Below are positions 27,520 through 35,994 of a stretch of 64,000 nt of DNA, in pieces; the first letter of the stretch is position 1, and each line of letters begins with the position of its first letter. The position numbers and the translations under genes are program-made. The DNA comes from Minicystis rosea (GTDB lineage Bacteria > Myxococcota_A > Polyangia > Polyangiales > Polyangiaceae), in assembly GCA_001931535.1 (NCBI GenBank), contig CP016211.1, forward strand, positions 12,260,377 through 12,324,376, read 5' to 3'. The notes beneath the pieces were generated by a model. That model worked only from the letters and a program-made list of their open reading frames with translations. It was not told the DNA's origin and searched no databases.

Positions 27520-28776
27520 TCATCGCCTGGCAGCGGTCTTGATCGAAGGTGCCTTTGGCGACGTGGCCCCGGCGCGTGGACGATCGAAGCCTTCGCCCAG
27601 ATCGCGCTCGCCCTCGCGCCGGATGCCGGCGAGGAGCGCCGGGAAATCCGCCGTCGTCAGTGTCGTGCCTTTGGCGACGGAGATGGGGAATCCGGCCGGA
27701 ATCCAGTCCGTGACCTCGAGCTCGATGGTGACGAGATCTTCGATTTTGCGATCACCGAGGCGCTGGGGCACGTCGAGGGACACGGGGGGCGGCGCGCCGG
27801 CGCACATGTGACGCTGCTCGGCATTCTGCGATTCGACGGGGATGGCGTCGGAGAGGAGCCAAGGGCGCAACGTCGCGCCGGTCTCCAGGTTGCGGCGGAG
27901 CACGAGCTTCCAATCGGGGAGGGCGCGGGTGGAGTCCCACCACAAGCCGTCCACGGACTTCATGGCGCGCCGCGAAGCCTCTTTGGTGACCACGCCGAGG
28001 CGGCGCAGCGCTTCGGTGATCCAAGCGTCCATGGCATGGTTGTATTCGTCGCGGGAGCGCAGCTCGCGATTGACGATGATACCGGCGGCGATGCGCTGGC
28101 CGAGGACGTTGGAATAGAGGTCTTCGGGAGAAAAGGCACTGACCTTCTCGGAGAAGCCTTTGGTGCTCTCGAAGCCATACCAGGTCACGATCTCGTGCCA
28201 CACCGAGAGCTGGAAATTGGCCCACTCCGCGAGGGCGCTCGCCACGGCCCAGCGCCCGGGAGATCGCATGAGCGACTCGGGGAGCGGGCGCACCACCACG
28301 CGGCGCCGCACGCCCTCGTCGGGCAGCTCCACCACGGCGCCGGCCGGTAGGGTTCGCACCATCTGCGTGGTCAAGAAGACCATGCGATCGGCGTTGTCGC
28401 GGATGTGGGCGACATCGATGAAGCCGCCCCGGCAGGTGTAGACGATGCCGTTGCCTTCCTTGTTGAGGCCGTCGCCATAACCATGGTGGCCGAGCTCGTC
28501 GTTGCCGACGATGTTGTCGTTGCGATAGCCGGGGACGGTCATTTCGCCGAGCTTCGCCTTCATATCCATGCCGAAGGCGCAGCAGGGCCGGACTTGTTGG
28601 GGCGCGCGGAAGGTCGGTACGGCCAAGGGATCGAAAGAGCGGGCGGGCATCTCCACGGGGTCGTTGAGCGCCAGCGCGACTTGGCGGCTGTTCGCCTCCA
28701 ACGTGGAGCTCCACGAGGGGCCGACACATCCCGTGAAGAGGACGGTGAGCGCCAACGCGACGAAGGAACGGTGCAT
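27520..28776 (-). CDS. DUF4056 lipoprotein
   Basis: A 418-residue protein with lipobox LFTGC. It carries the DUF4056 hallmark blocks: PCCAFGMDMKAKLG, LGHHGYGDGLNKEGNG, IVYTCRGGFIDVAHIRDNAD and SVWHEIVTWYG. The conserved His, Cys and Asp residues suggest a metal-dependent envelope enzyme, but no activity is established. ATG 28776 is chosen because it starts directly at the signal peptide; an ATG 10 codons earlier is in frame. About 270 bases without a recognisable gene lie between it and the next gene upstream. Confidence 0.85.
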   Translation of the reverse strand: MHRSFVALALTVLFTGCVGPSWSSTLEANSRQVALALNDPVEMPARSFDPLAVPTFRAPQQVRPCCAFGMDMKAKLGEMTVPGYRNDNIVGNDELGHHGYGDGLNKEGNGIVYTCRGGFIDVAHIRDNADRMVFLTTQMVRTLPAGAVVELPDEGVRRRVVVRPLPESLMRSPGRWAVASALAEWANFQLSVWHEIVTWYGFESTKGFSEKVSAFSPEDLYSNVLGQRIAAGIIVNRELRSRDEYNHAMDAWITEALRRLGVVTKEASRRAMKSVDGLWWDSTRALPDWKLVLRRNLETGATLRPWLLSDAIPVESQNAEQRHMCAGAPPPVSLDVPQRLGDRKIEDLVTIELEVTDWIPAGFPISVAKGTTLTTADFPALLAGIRREGERDLGEGFDRPRAGATSPKAPSIKTAARR

Positions 28777-29047
28777 GCGCCGAGAGCCTTTCGGGTCGAA
28801 AACCATCGACGGCGCGGCGATACATCAACCGCGCCATGCGTCATCGATGGGTTGGGGACGTAATGGTCGCCGCCCACCGGCCCGTGGGAGGTGAGCGAGA
28901 TTTCGTATCAGAGGAATGGGAGAGAACGAGTCGCTCGCGGCGGGCAGGGGAGGGGTGTTTGCAACCCGCCGCGAGCGGCTCGTAGGGGGAGTGTGAGACT
29001 CGATGTTGGAGGGAGGAGCTTTGCCCTCGATCCATCATGTTCGCGGC

Positions 29048-29974
29048 TCAATTCTCGCCGGCGGTGCAGTCTGCGAATTGGAGGCCGCAATCGGCGGTGC
29101 AACTGATGAGGGCGCCGGCGAAGTCGAGCGGAGCGGCGCCGGCCTCGGCCGTGCACGCGAGGTTGCAGGAGACCCGCGTTTCGAGGCAGGCGAGGAGGTC
29201 GACGTCGCCGCTGACGTCGACGATGATGTCGGCGCCCGAGGTCGTGCCGGCGTCGCAGAAGACGCACGCTTCGCCGTTCACGGAGGCGGAGAGATCGATG
29301 TCGACCGCGACCGTGGCGCCGTCGGCGTTCTGCACCACGAGGTGAATCGTGGTCTCGCCGTCGATGCCGAGGACCGCTGCGGGGATGGCCGGGATGGTCA
29401 ACGAGGCCGAGCCCTGCACGGTCGCTTCGAGGCCGAAGCCCGACCAGAAGTAGGTGAGCTCGCCGCCGCCCGCGGTGGCGGCGGAGACGTCGATGGTGAT
29501 GCTCCCCGTGCTGTGATGAACGACGACATCGTCGATCGTCGGCACATCGTGGACGCTGACGCTCACGCCCGTCTGGGCGCTGGCGTCACCATCGGTGTCG
29601 GCCGCGAGGAAGATCTCGGTGGCCAGGTTGGCCTGGAGATCGAGGTGCGCGTCGCCGCTGGCGAGGACATCGGTGTGGCTCTCGTCGGCGAAGGCATCGA
29701 GATGGAGGGTGTAGGAGGCCGCGTCGAGTGTTTGCTCGAGAACCACCGAGTCACCGGCGTCCACGTTGATGACTTGATCGATCACGACCTCGGCGGTGGC
29801 GTCGTTGACGGCGGTAAGATGCATGTTGGCGGACGACGAGCCTTGCGCCACGAGGACGATGCGCGCCTCGCTCGATCCCACGGGCTCGCCGGTGTCTCCA
29901 CCGCCGTTGCAACCGACGACGAGGGCGGCGCCGAAGAGACCGAGACCCGAGAGCACACGTTGAACGTTACGCAT
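29048..29974 (-). CDS. secreted lipoprotein with beta-sandwich repeats
   Basis: A 308-residue lipoprotein (LVVGC) with an AAGGAG site before ATG 29974. The mature part is rich in Val, Thr, Asp and Ala and contains an Ig/PKD-like segment (GGGELTYFWSGFGLEATVQGS, written with its strands SITIDVSA and TTIHLVVQNADG). The C-terminus is Cys-rich (ACVFCDAG, ETRVSCNLACTAEAG, SCTADCGLQFADC). It probably sits on the cell surface. It lies downstream of a sigma54-like promoter and UAS at 30026-30188. Confidence 0.8.
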   Translation of the reverse strand: MRNVQRVLSGLGLFGAALVVGCNGGGDTGEPVGSSEARIVLVAQGSSSANMHLTAVNDATAEVVIDQVINVDAGDSVVLEQTLDAASYTLHLDAFADESHTDVLASGDAHLDLQANLATEIFLAADTDGDASAQTGVSVSVHDVPTIDDVVVHHSTGSITIDVSAATAGGGELTYFWSGFGLEATVQGSASLTIPAIPAAVLGIDGETTIHLVVQNADGATVAVDIDLSASVNGEACVFCDAGTTSGADIIVDVSGDVDLLACLETRVSCNLACTAEAGAAPLDFAGALISCTADCGLQFADCTAGEN

Positions 29975-30025
29975 GACATGACTCCTTGAAGCAGGGCCAG
30001 CGTGAGCGCTGTCGAGCCCTGTCGA

Positions 30026-30041
30026 TACAACCGATGTGCCA
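30026..30041 (-). promoter_or_regulatory. sigma54-like promoter with altered -12 box
   Basis: TGGCACATCGGTTGTA on the minus strand has a perfect -24 element, but the invariant GC of the -12 is GT. It lies 52 bases before the lipoprotein start at 29974 and 126 bases from a UAS palindrome. The base change weakens the call. Confidence 0.5.
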
Positions 30042-30166
30042 GGTGCGTTTGGAGCGCGGGTGTCGTGGCAAAGCACGTTGGAATCAGAGGGATTCCGCGG
30101 AGGATGGCTGTCGGAGGGCGAGCGCGCCTCGGGCCATGACGCGTGTCATCCGCCGCGGATGCACGT

Positions 30167-30188
30167 GCAGGGACGCCACACCGTGGCG
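30167..30188. promoter_or_regulatory. upstream activator site, palindromic CGCCAC element
   Basis: GCAGGGACGCCAC at 30167-30179 fits GCA-N4-CGCCAC, and with GTGGCG at 30183-30188 it forms a palindrome with a 3-base spacer. It lies between the divergent lipoprotein (29974) and Ser/Thr kinase (30278) genes. Toward the kinase, a partial sigma54 motif (ATTGCA at 30216-30221) has the GG pair one base out of place. Confidence 0.6.
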
Positions 30189-30277
30189 CGATGGCGGGTG
30201 CGGGCGGTCGTGAGGATTGCAAAAGGAGCGGGAATTCAGCGCGTCCACGGCGGCGCGGGACTTGCTCGACGGCAGGC

Positions 30278-31471
30278 ATGCTCGACCTGAACAGCCTCAT
30301 GGGCCGGACGTTCGGCGGCGACTACACCATCGTCGAGAAGCTCGGCGAAGGCGGCATGGGCGCGGTGTTCCGCGCGATCGCGGGCCGGGATGGGCCGAGC
30401 GTGGCCATCAAGATCCTACATCCGAGCCTCGCGGAGGAGACCCTCGTGCGCGCGCGCTTCGAGCGGGAGGCGGTGATGGCCGCGCAGATCGATCATCCCA
30501 ACGTGGTGCGGGTGATCGCGCACGGCGAGGAACAGGGGCTCCCGTACATCGTCATGGAGATGGTGAGCGGGCGCGATCTGTTCGAGGTGCTCACCGAAGA
30601 AGGGCAGCTCACGCCGGCGCGGGCGGCGTCGATTGCGCTCCAGATCTGCGACGCCGTGGCGACCGCGCACGAGGGCGGGATCATCCATCGCGATCTGAAG
30701 CCCGAGAACGTGATGCTCCTGGGCGATGCGTCGAGCGCCGGCTGCGAGCGGGTGAAGCTGCTCGATTTCGGGGTGGCCAAGCAGCTCCACGATTTCGAGG
30801 GCGGGGATGGGAAGATCATCACGGTGGCCGGATCCATCGTGGGGACGCCCGCGTACATGTCGCCCGAGCAATGCTTGGGCGAGCCGGTCGATGCGCGATC
30901 GGACGTGTATGCGTGCGGCGCGGTGCTCTATCACCTGGTCACCGGGTGCGCGCCGTTCGAGGACGAGAGCCCGCTGCAAACGCTGGTGCGTCACGTGCGC
31001 GAGGAGCCGCGGCCGCCGTCGCTGATCGTTCCCGATCTCGATCCCGAGCTGGAGGCGACGATCCTGAAGGCGCTGCAGAAGCGGCCGGAGGATCGGCATC
31101 AAGGCGCGCACGAGCTCTGGGAGGAGCTGCTCGCGGCGCTGCCGCGGCTCGTGCAGCAAGAGCGTCCGGCGCGAGCGGCGGCGCGCCCGCGCAAGACGAC
31201 GTCTTCGCAGGGGGCCACGTGGGTGCTGTCGCAGATGGCGGTGAAGCGTCGGGCCGCGCCCACGCCGAACGAGCGGCGACCGCGCAAGCGCGCGCGCAAA
31301 GATGGTGGACGCGGTTGGGCGCCGGTGCTGGTGGGCGCGGTGGCCGGCGCGTGCATCGGGCTCGGCGTGGTCGGCGTCACGGGCGATCCGCTGGCGTGGA
31401 TCTCCGCGCTGGTGCCGAGCGAGGGAGCGAGCCCGACCACGACGTACGTGACCACCGATCCGGGGCCGTGA
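30278..31471 (+). CDS. Ser/Thr protein kinase with C-terminal membrane anchor
   Basis: A eukaryotic-type (Hanks) kinase of 397 residues: glycine loop GEGGMG (23-28), Lys45 in VAIKIL, catalytic HRDLKPEN (about 137) and DFG (about 161). The activation segment VGTPAYMSPEQ and SDVYACGAVLY follow. A basic linker and one membrane helix (VLVGAVAGACIGLGVVG, about 350-366) precede a short outside tail with no sensor domain. ATG 30278 was chosen because the kinase domain begins at once; the frame is open 45 codons upstream. It is convergent with the chemosensory operon, 21 bases away. Confidence 0.93.
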   Translation: MLDLNSLMGRTFGGDYTIVEKLGEGGMGAVFRAIAGRDGPSVAIKILHPSLAEETLVRARFEREAVMAAQIDHPNVVRVIAHGEEQGLPYIVMEMVSGRDLFEVLTEEGQLTPARAASIALQICDAVATAHEGGIIHRDLKPENVMLLGDASSAGCERVKLLDFGVAKQLHDFEGGDGKIITVAGSIVGTPAYMSPEQCLGEPVDARSDVYACGAVLYHLVTGCAPFEDESPLQTLVRHVREEPRPPSLIVPDLDPELEATILKALQKRPEDRHQGAHELWEELLAALPRLVQQERPARAAARPRKTTSSQGATWVLSQMAVKRRAAPTPNERRPRKRARKDGGRGWAPVLVGAVAGACIGLGVVGVTGDPLAWISALVPSEGASPTTTYVTTDPGP

Positions 31472-31492
31472 GCGCGGAAATATGCGCTGAAA

Positions 31493-32704
31493 TCAGGCGA
31501 AATCGGCGGAGGCTTCGCCGCGCGGGATGCGAAACCAAAAGGTTGCTCCTCGTCCGAGCTCGCTGTCGACGCCGATGGTGCCGCCGTGGAGCTCGACGAG
31601 CTGCTTGCAGACGAAGAGGCCGAGGCCGAGGCCGGAGGCCTTCTGCTCGCCGTCCGCGGTGCGGAAGAAGCGATCGAAGACGCGGGGCAGGCTCTCCTCG
31701 ACGATGCCGATGCCCTCGTCCTTGACGCTGACCTCCACGCAGGTGTCGCGGACCTCGACGCGGATCTCGATGCGGGAGCGCGGCGCCGAGTACTTGGCGG
31801 CGTTGGTGACGAGGTTCGTCACGACCTGCTCGATGCGGCTCGGATCGATGTGGCAGGAGACGGGCCCGGGGAGGTGCGCGACGATGACGTGGGAGGGCGT
31901 GGTGGGCCGGATGCGCTCGATCAAATCGCGCACGACCTCCACGATGTCGGCGGGGCGCGGCTCGATGCGCATCGTGCCGGCTTCGATGCGGGCGATGTCC
32001 TGGAGATCGTCGATGATGCCGATGAGGCGATCGACTTGGCGCTCGACGGCTTGGGCGAGCGCGGTGAGGGCCTCGGCTGGCCTCGGCGCGTGGAGCGAGT
32101 TCTCGGCGCGGAGCAGGAGCGAGGCGAGGGGAGAGCGGAGCTCGTGCGCGACGATGCCCATGAGCGCTTCCCGCTGCTGGCCGGCGCGCGCGAGGGCGGC
32201 GCGGCTCGCCTCCAGCTCGGCGTTGCGTTGGGCCGCGTCTTCGAGGCTCGCGACGAGGAGCTCCACCACGCGTGACCGCGGGGCCTCGATGCGGAGCGGC
32301 TCGCCCGCGATGTCGATGGTGGCGTCGTCCGGCGTCTCGGCGCGCGTGATCATGCGGCGGAGGCGCGTGGCGAGGGCCTCGTCGCGGTAAGGCTTCGTCA
32401 CGAAGTTGTCGGCGCCGGCGGCGAGCGCGCGCACGACGTCGTGCGGGTCGGCGAGCGAGGTGAGCAGCATGACGGGGATGCCGCGCGTTCGGGGCTGCGC
32501 TTTGAGCCGGCGGCAGACTTCGTAACCGTCGATGCCCGGCATGACGATGTCGCTCACCACGGCGTCGGGGAGCGGCTCGACGAGGCACGCGGCGAGGCCC
32601 GCTTCGCCGCTCGTGGCCACCCGCACGGCGAAGCCCTCGCGCTCGAGGAAGGCGCGGAGACGGTGCGCCTGCGTGCGGCTGTCATCGATGACCACGATCA
32701 ACAT
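31493..32704 (-). CDS. response regulator-histidine kinase hybrid, last gene of the chemosensory operon
   Basis: An N-terminal receiver domain (VIDDSRTQ, Asp in PDAVVSDIVMPG, Lys in FVTKPYR) is followed by a HisKA domain (GIVAHELRSPLASLL) and an ATPase domain (NLVTNAAKY, DEGIGI, GLGLGLFVCKQL). There is no membrane segment. REC-HK proteins of this build often receive phosphate from a CheA. ATG 32704 overlaps the CheB stop by 7 bases, which favours it over the ATG nine codons upstream. Confidence 0.9.
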   Translation of the reverse strand: MLIVVIDDSRTQAHRLRAFLEREGFAVRVATSGEAGLAACLVEPLPDAVVSDIVMPGIDGYEVCRRLKAQPRTRGIPVMLLTSLADPHDVVRALAAGADNFVTKPYRDEALATRLRRMITRAETPDDATIDIAGEPLRIEAPRSRVVELLVASLEDAAQRNAELEASRAALARAGQQREALMGIVAHELRSPLASLLLRAENSLHAPRPAEALTALAQAVERQVDRLIGIIDDLQDIARIEAGTMRIEPRPADIVEVVRDLIERIRPTTPSHVIVAHLPGPVSCHIDPSRIEQVVTNLVTNAAKYSAPRSRIEIRVEVRDTCVEVSVKDEGIGIVEESLPRVFDRFFRTADGEQKASGLGLGLFVCKQLVELHGGTIGVDSELGRGATFWFRIPRGEASADFA

Positions 32705-33741
32705 GCGATTCCACACTTTTGGCAGAGCCACGCGCCGATGTCACCGAGCGGGAGCACGTCGTCGACACCACCTCGCTCGAACGCCGCGCGCGGCATCCCG
32801 TAGATCACCGACGTCGCCTCGTCTTGGGCAACCATCCTTCCGCCGCAGTTTCGAAGCGCGACGGCGCCGTCGGCGCCATCGTCCGCCATGCCGGTGAGTA
32901 CCACGCCGAGCGCGCGCGTTCCGAAAGATCGGCTCAGCGATGTCAGGAGATACGTGGCCGAAGGACGGAAAACCCCTACGGGCGGTGTGTCGCTGAGCGC
33001 GATGCGGAGGTCGGGCGTGACGCCGAGGTGCTGCTCGTCGGGCGCGATCCACACCGTGCCGCGATCGATCGGCGCGCCGTGGACGGCGACGCGCACGTCG
33101 TGGCTCGTGCGCTCGCCGAGCCATTGCGCGAAGCTCGGCGCGAAGCCTTTGGCGAGGTGTTGCACGACGAGGATGGGCGGCATGGTCCGCAACGGGAGCG
33201 CGCTCAGCACGTCGCACATCGCGCTGGGGCCGCCGGTGGAGGCGACGATGCCGATGGCGCCGACGGGGCTCGGGCGCACCGCGGGGATGCCCACGGGGGT
33301 GAGGCGCGTGGCGGGGCGACCATCGGAGCGCGCGACGCGCACGTCGGCCATCGAGCGGAGGAGCTGGGCGAGCGCGGCGCAGCGCAGGCGATAGCTGGGA
33401 TCCGTGGGGGGAGGTGGGGCCTCGGCGATGCTGAGCGCGCCCGCGCCGAGCGCGGAGAGGATGACGTTGGTGTCGCGCGGATCGACGACCGACGAGATCA
33501 TCACGATGGGCGTGGGCGTGGTGGCCATGATCTTGCGCGTGGCCGCGTAGCCGTCGCAGCCGGGCATGATCACGTCCATCAGGACCACGGAGGGGCGCGT
33601 GTCGCGGACGACGGTGACGGCGGCGTTGCCGTCGCCGATCTCGGCGATCACCTCGATGTCGGGGAAGCCGCGGAGGCTGGCCGCGAGGGCCGCACGCATC
33701 GTGGCCGAGTCGTTGACGATGACGACGCGGAGGCGCTTCAC
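32698..33741 (-). CDS. cheB: chemoreceptor glutamate methylesterase CheB
   Basis: A 347-residue CheB with a receiver domain (Asp56 in VLMDVIMPG) and a methylesterase domain carrying the Ser (VASTGGPSAM), His (VQHLAKGF) and Asp (LTGMADDGADG) triad. It removes methyl groups from the receptor to reset signalling. The GTG start overlaps the CheA stop (GTGA). A Cys-rich end (WLCQKCGIAC) is unusual for the family. Confidence 0.93.
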   Translation of the reverse strand: MKRLRVVIVNDSATMRAALAASLRGFPDIEVIAEIGDGNAAVTVVRDTRPSVVLMDVIMPGCDGYAATRKIMATTPTPIVMISSVVDPRDTNVILSALGAGALSIAEAPPPPTDPSYRLRCAALAQLLRSMADVRVARSDGRPATRLTPVGIPAVRPSPVGAIGIVASTGGPSAMCDVLSALPLRTMPPILVVQHLAKGFAPSFAQWLGERTSHDVRVAVHGAPIDRGTVWIAPDEQHLGVTPDLRIALSDTPPVGVFRPSATYLLTSLSRSFGTRALGVVLTGMADDGADGAVALRNCGGRMVAQDEATSVIYGMPRAAFERGGVDDVLPLGDIGAWLCQKCGIAC

Positions 33742-35987
33742 AAGATCCTCTCGATGGTGTCGAGGAGGCTCGCCTGATCGAAGCCGCCCTTGAGGACGTA
33801 GGCGTTCGCGCCGAGCTCGAGCGCGCGGCGGCGCTCGACGTCGCTCTCCAGCGCGGTCACGAGGACGAAGGGGAGGCGCGAAGGGCGCGGCAAGGCGCGG
33901 ATGCGGGTGAGCAGCGCGAGGCCGTCCATGCGCGGCATCTCGATGTCGGAGACGACGAGATCGAAGGAGGCGCCCGCGGTGATTCGATCCCACGCTTCCT
34001 GCCCGTCGGCGGCGACGGTCACCTCGTAGCCCGCGGTCTCCAGGATCGATCGCATGAGCTGGCGCGTGGTGATGGAGTCGTCGACCACGAGGATGCGGCG
34101 GCGCGGCGGCTCTGCTTCGGCGGCGGCGGCGCTCCGCCCGGGCCGCGCGAGGTGCACGAGATCGGCGACGTCGAGCACGAGCGCGACGTCGTTGTTGCCG
34201 AGGAGCGCCGCGCCCGAGACGAAGGCCGCGCGCCGCACGCGCGATCCGAGCTTGCGCACCACGATCTCGCGCTCGTCCAGCAAGGTGTCGACGCGGAAGG
34301 CGGCGCGCCGCTCGCCCGCGACGATGACGACGCATGGGCGCGCTTCGGGGCCGCGGAGGGAGCTGCCGCGCCGCGCGAAGCCGAGGACCTCGTCGAGATC
34401 CGCGAGCGGCGTGAGGCCGGTCTCCTCGCGGATGTAGAGGCGGCCCTCCACCGCGACGACGTCATCCGCGTGGACGCGCACGAGGCGCGCCACCGCCGTG
34501 GTGAGCACCACGAAGCGCGCGTCGCGCACGCCGAGGACGAGGCCGCGGATGAGGCTGAGATCGAGGGGCAGCGTGAGCGTGAAGGTGGTGCCGCGCCCGG
34601 GCTCGCTCTCGACGTCGATGCGGCCGTGGAGCGCGGCGATGCGCTTGCGCACGACGTCGAGGCCGATGCCGCGGCCCGAGATGGAGGTGACCGCCTCGCG
34701 CGTGGTGAAGCCCGGCTCGAAGAGGAGCGCGAAGGTCTCGCGCCGATCGAGCGATTGGGGATCGAGGCCCATCGCGCGGGCGCGGGCGCGGACGGCGTCG
34801 AGATCGATCCCTCGTCCGTCGTCGTGGAGCACGATGCGCAGATCTCGCCCCGAGAGCGTGGCGCGGAGCGACACCGTGCCGACCTCCGGCTTGTCGGCTG
34901 CGAGGCGAGCCGGTGCCTCTTCGATGCCGTGGTCGACGGCGTTGCGCACGAGGTGCAGGAGCGGCTCGCGCAGGCCGTCGCGCACGCGCCGATCGAGCTC
35001 CGCGGCGCCGCCTTCGAAGCGCACGACGATGTCCTTGCCGAGCGCGCGGGCGGCCTCGACCGCCGCGCGATCGAGCGCGGGAAAGAGGCTGTCGAGGGGC
35101 ACGAGCCGGAGGGCACGCGCGCGCTCCGCGACGCCCGAAGCGCCGCTGGCCACGGCCTTCCAGGCCGCCGTGTCGCGGCGCGCGCGCTCGATCGACCAGC
35201 CCATGAGGTTCTGGATCACGCTCAAGCTCTGGTCGATGAGGCGACCTGCTTCACCCGCGCCGGGCGAAGCGGCGCCGGAGCCGTCGCGCAGCGCTTGGCG
35301 CGCGCGCCTGAGGTGGCTGCGGAGCGCGAGGATGCTCTCATCGAGCGCGGCCAAGCCGGACGCGAGATCCACGTCCTGCGCCGAGAGCGAGAGCAGATCT
35401 TCGCTGGCCGTGAGCAGCTCGCCGAGCCGCTCCACGGAGATGCGCACCGTCTCCGCGGGCCGCGAGGCCGCGGGGCCGAGCATCGGATCGAGCGCGTCGC
35501 CGTCGGACACGCGCGACGGCGACGTGATGGAGGCGGCGCGCTCGCGCGGCTTCGCCGGTGCCGTTGCGATCGGCGCGGTCGACCCAGCATCGATCTGCGC
35601 GAGCGCCTCCGCGCAGATGCGATCGCGCGCGACGTGGTCGTCGTCCGGCACTTCGGCCCAGCGCCGCAGCGCGCGCGCCGTCAGCTCGGCGAGCGCGGCG
35701 ACACGCGCCGCGGGGACGGCGCTCGTCGCATGCCTGATCGGCGCGAGGTGCGCTTCGAGCGCGTGGCAGAGCCGCCCGACCTCCGGGTGCAAGACGGCGT
35801 GCGCGGCGCCCTTGAGGCTGTGCGCAGCGCGGTAAATCTCGGCGATCGCGGCGCGCACGGCGATCTCGTCCGCCGCGCCGGGCGCGAGGACGCGAGCCTC
35901 GCGCTCCATGGTGGTGGCGTGATCGTCGAGCTCCTCGCGAAAGACGCGCCGGAGCTCCAAGAGCTCGCTCTGGGCGTCGCGGGCCAA
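33738..35987 (-). CDS. cheA: CheA histidine kinase with C-terminal receiver domain
   Basis: The central kinase of the chemosensory array. Domains in order: Hpt with His56 (RAAHSLKGAAHAV), an Ala/Arg-rich linker, a dimerisation and ATPase region (HLVRNAVDHGIEE, DDGRGID, SGRGIGLDVVRKRI), a CheW-like region, and a receiver domain (VVDDSITTRQL, DLVVSDIEMPRMDG, VLKGGF). The fused receiver replaces or adds to a separate CheY, and no free CheY is in the operon. It starts 7 bases after the receptor gene ends. Confidence 0.94.
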   Translation of the reverse strand: MARDAQSELLELRRVFREELDDHATTMEREARVLAPGAADEIAVRAAIAEIYRAAHSLKGAAHAVLHPEVGRLCHALEAHLAPIRHATSAVPAARVAALAELTARALRRWAEVPDDDHVARDRICAEALAQIDAGSTAPIATAPAKPRERAASITSPSRVSDGDALDPMLGPAASRPAETVRISVERLGELLTASEDLLSLSAQDVDLASGLAALDESILALRSHLRRARQALRDGSGAASPGAGEAGRLIDQSLSVIQNLMGWSIERARRDTAAWKAVASGASGVAERARALRLVPLDSLFPALDRAAVEAARALGKDIVVRFEGGAAELDRRVRDGLREPLLHLVRNAVDHGIEEAPARLAADKPEVGTVSLRATLSGRDLRIVLHDDGRGIDLDAVRARARAMGLDPQSLDRRETFALLFEPGFTTREAVTSISGRGIGLDVVRKRIAALHGRIDVESEPGRGTTFTLTLPLDLSLIRGLVLGVRDARFVVLTTAVARLVRVHADDVVAVEGRLYIREETGLTPLADLDEVLGFARRGSSLRGPEARPCVVIVAGERRAAFRVDTLLDEREIVVRKLGSRVRRAAFVSGAALLGNNDVALVLDVADLVHLARPGRSAAAAEAEPPRRRILVVDDSITTRQLMRSILETAGYEVTVAADGQEAWDRITAGASFDLVVSDIEMPRMDGLALLTRIRALPRPSRLPFVLVTALESDVERRRALELGANAYVLKGGFDQASLLDTIERIL

Positions 35988-35994
35988 CGGCGCC

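Noticed and set aside
30201..30221. Sigma54 promoter toward the Ser/Thr kinase at 30278
   Set aside because: GATTGCA is a good -12, but the upstream GG pair is 13 rather than 12 bases from the GC; spacing in this promoter class is strict.
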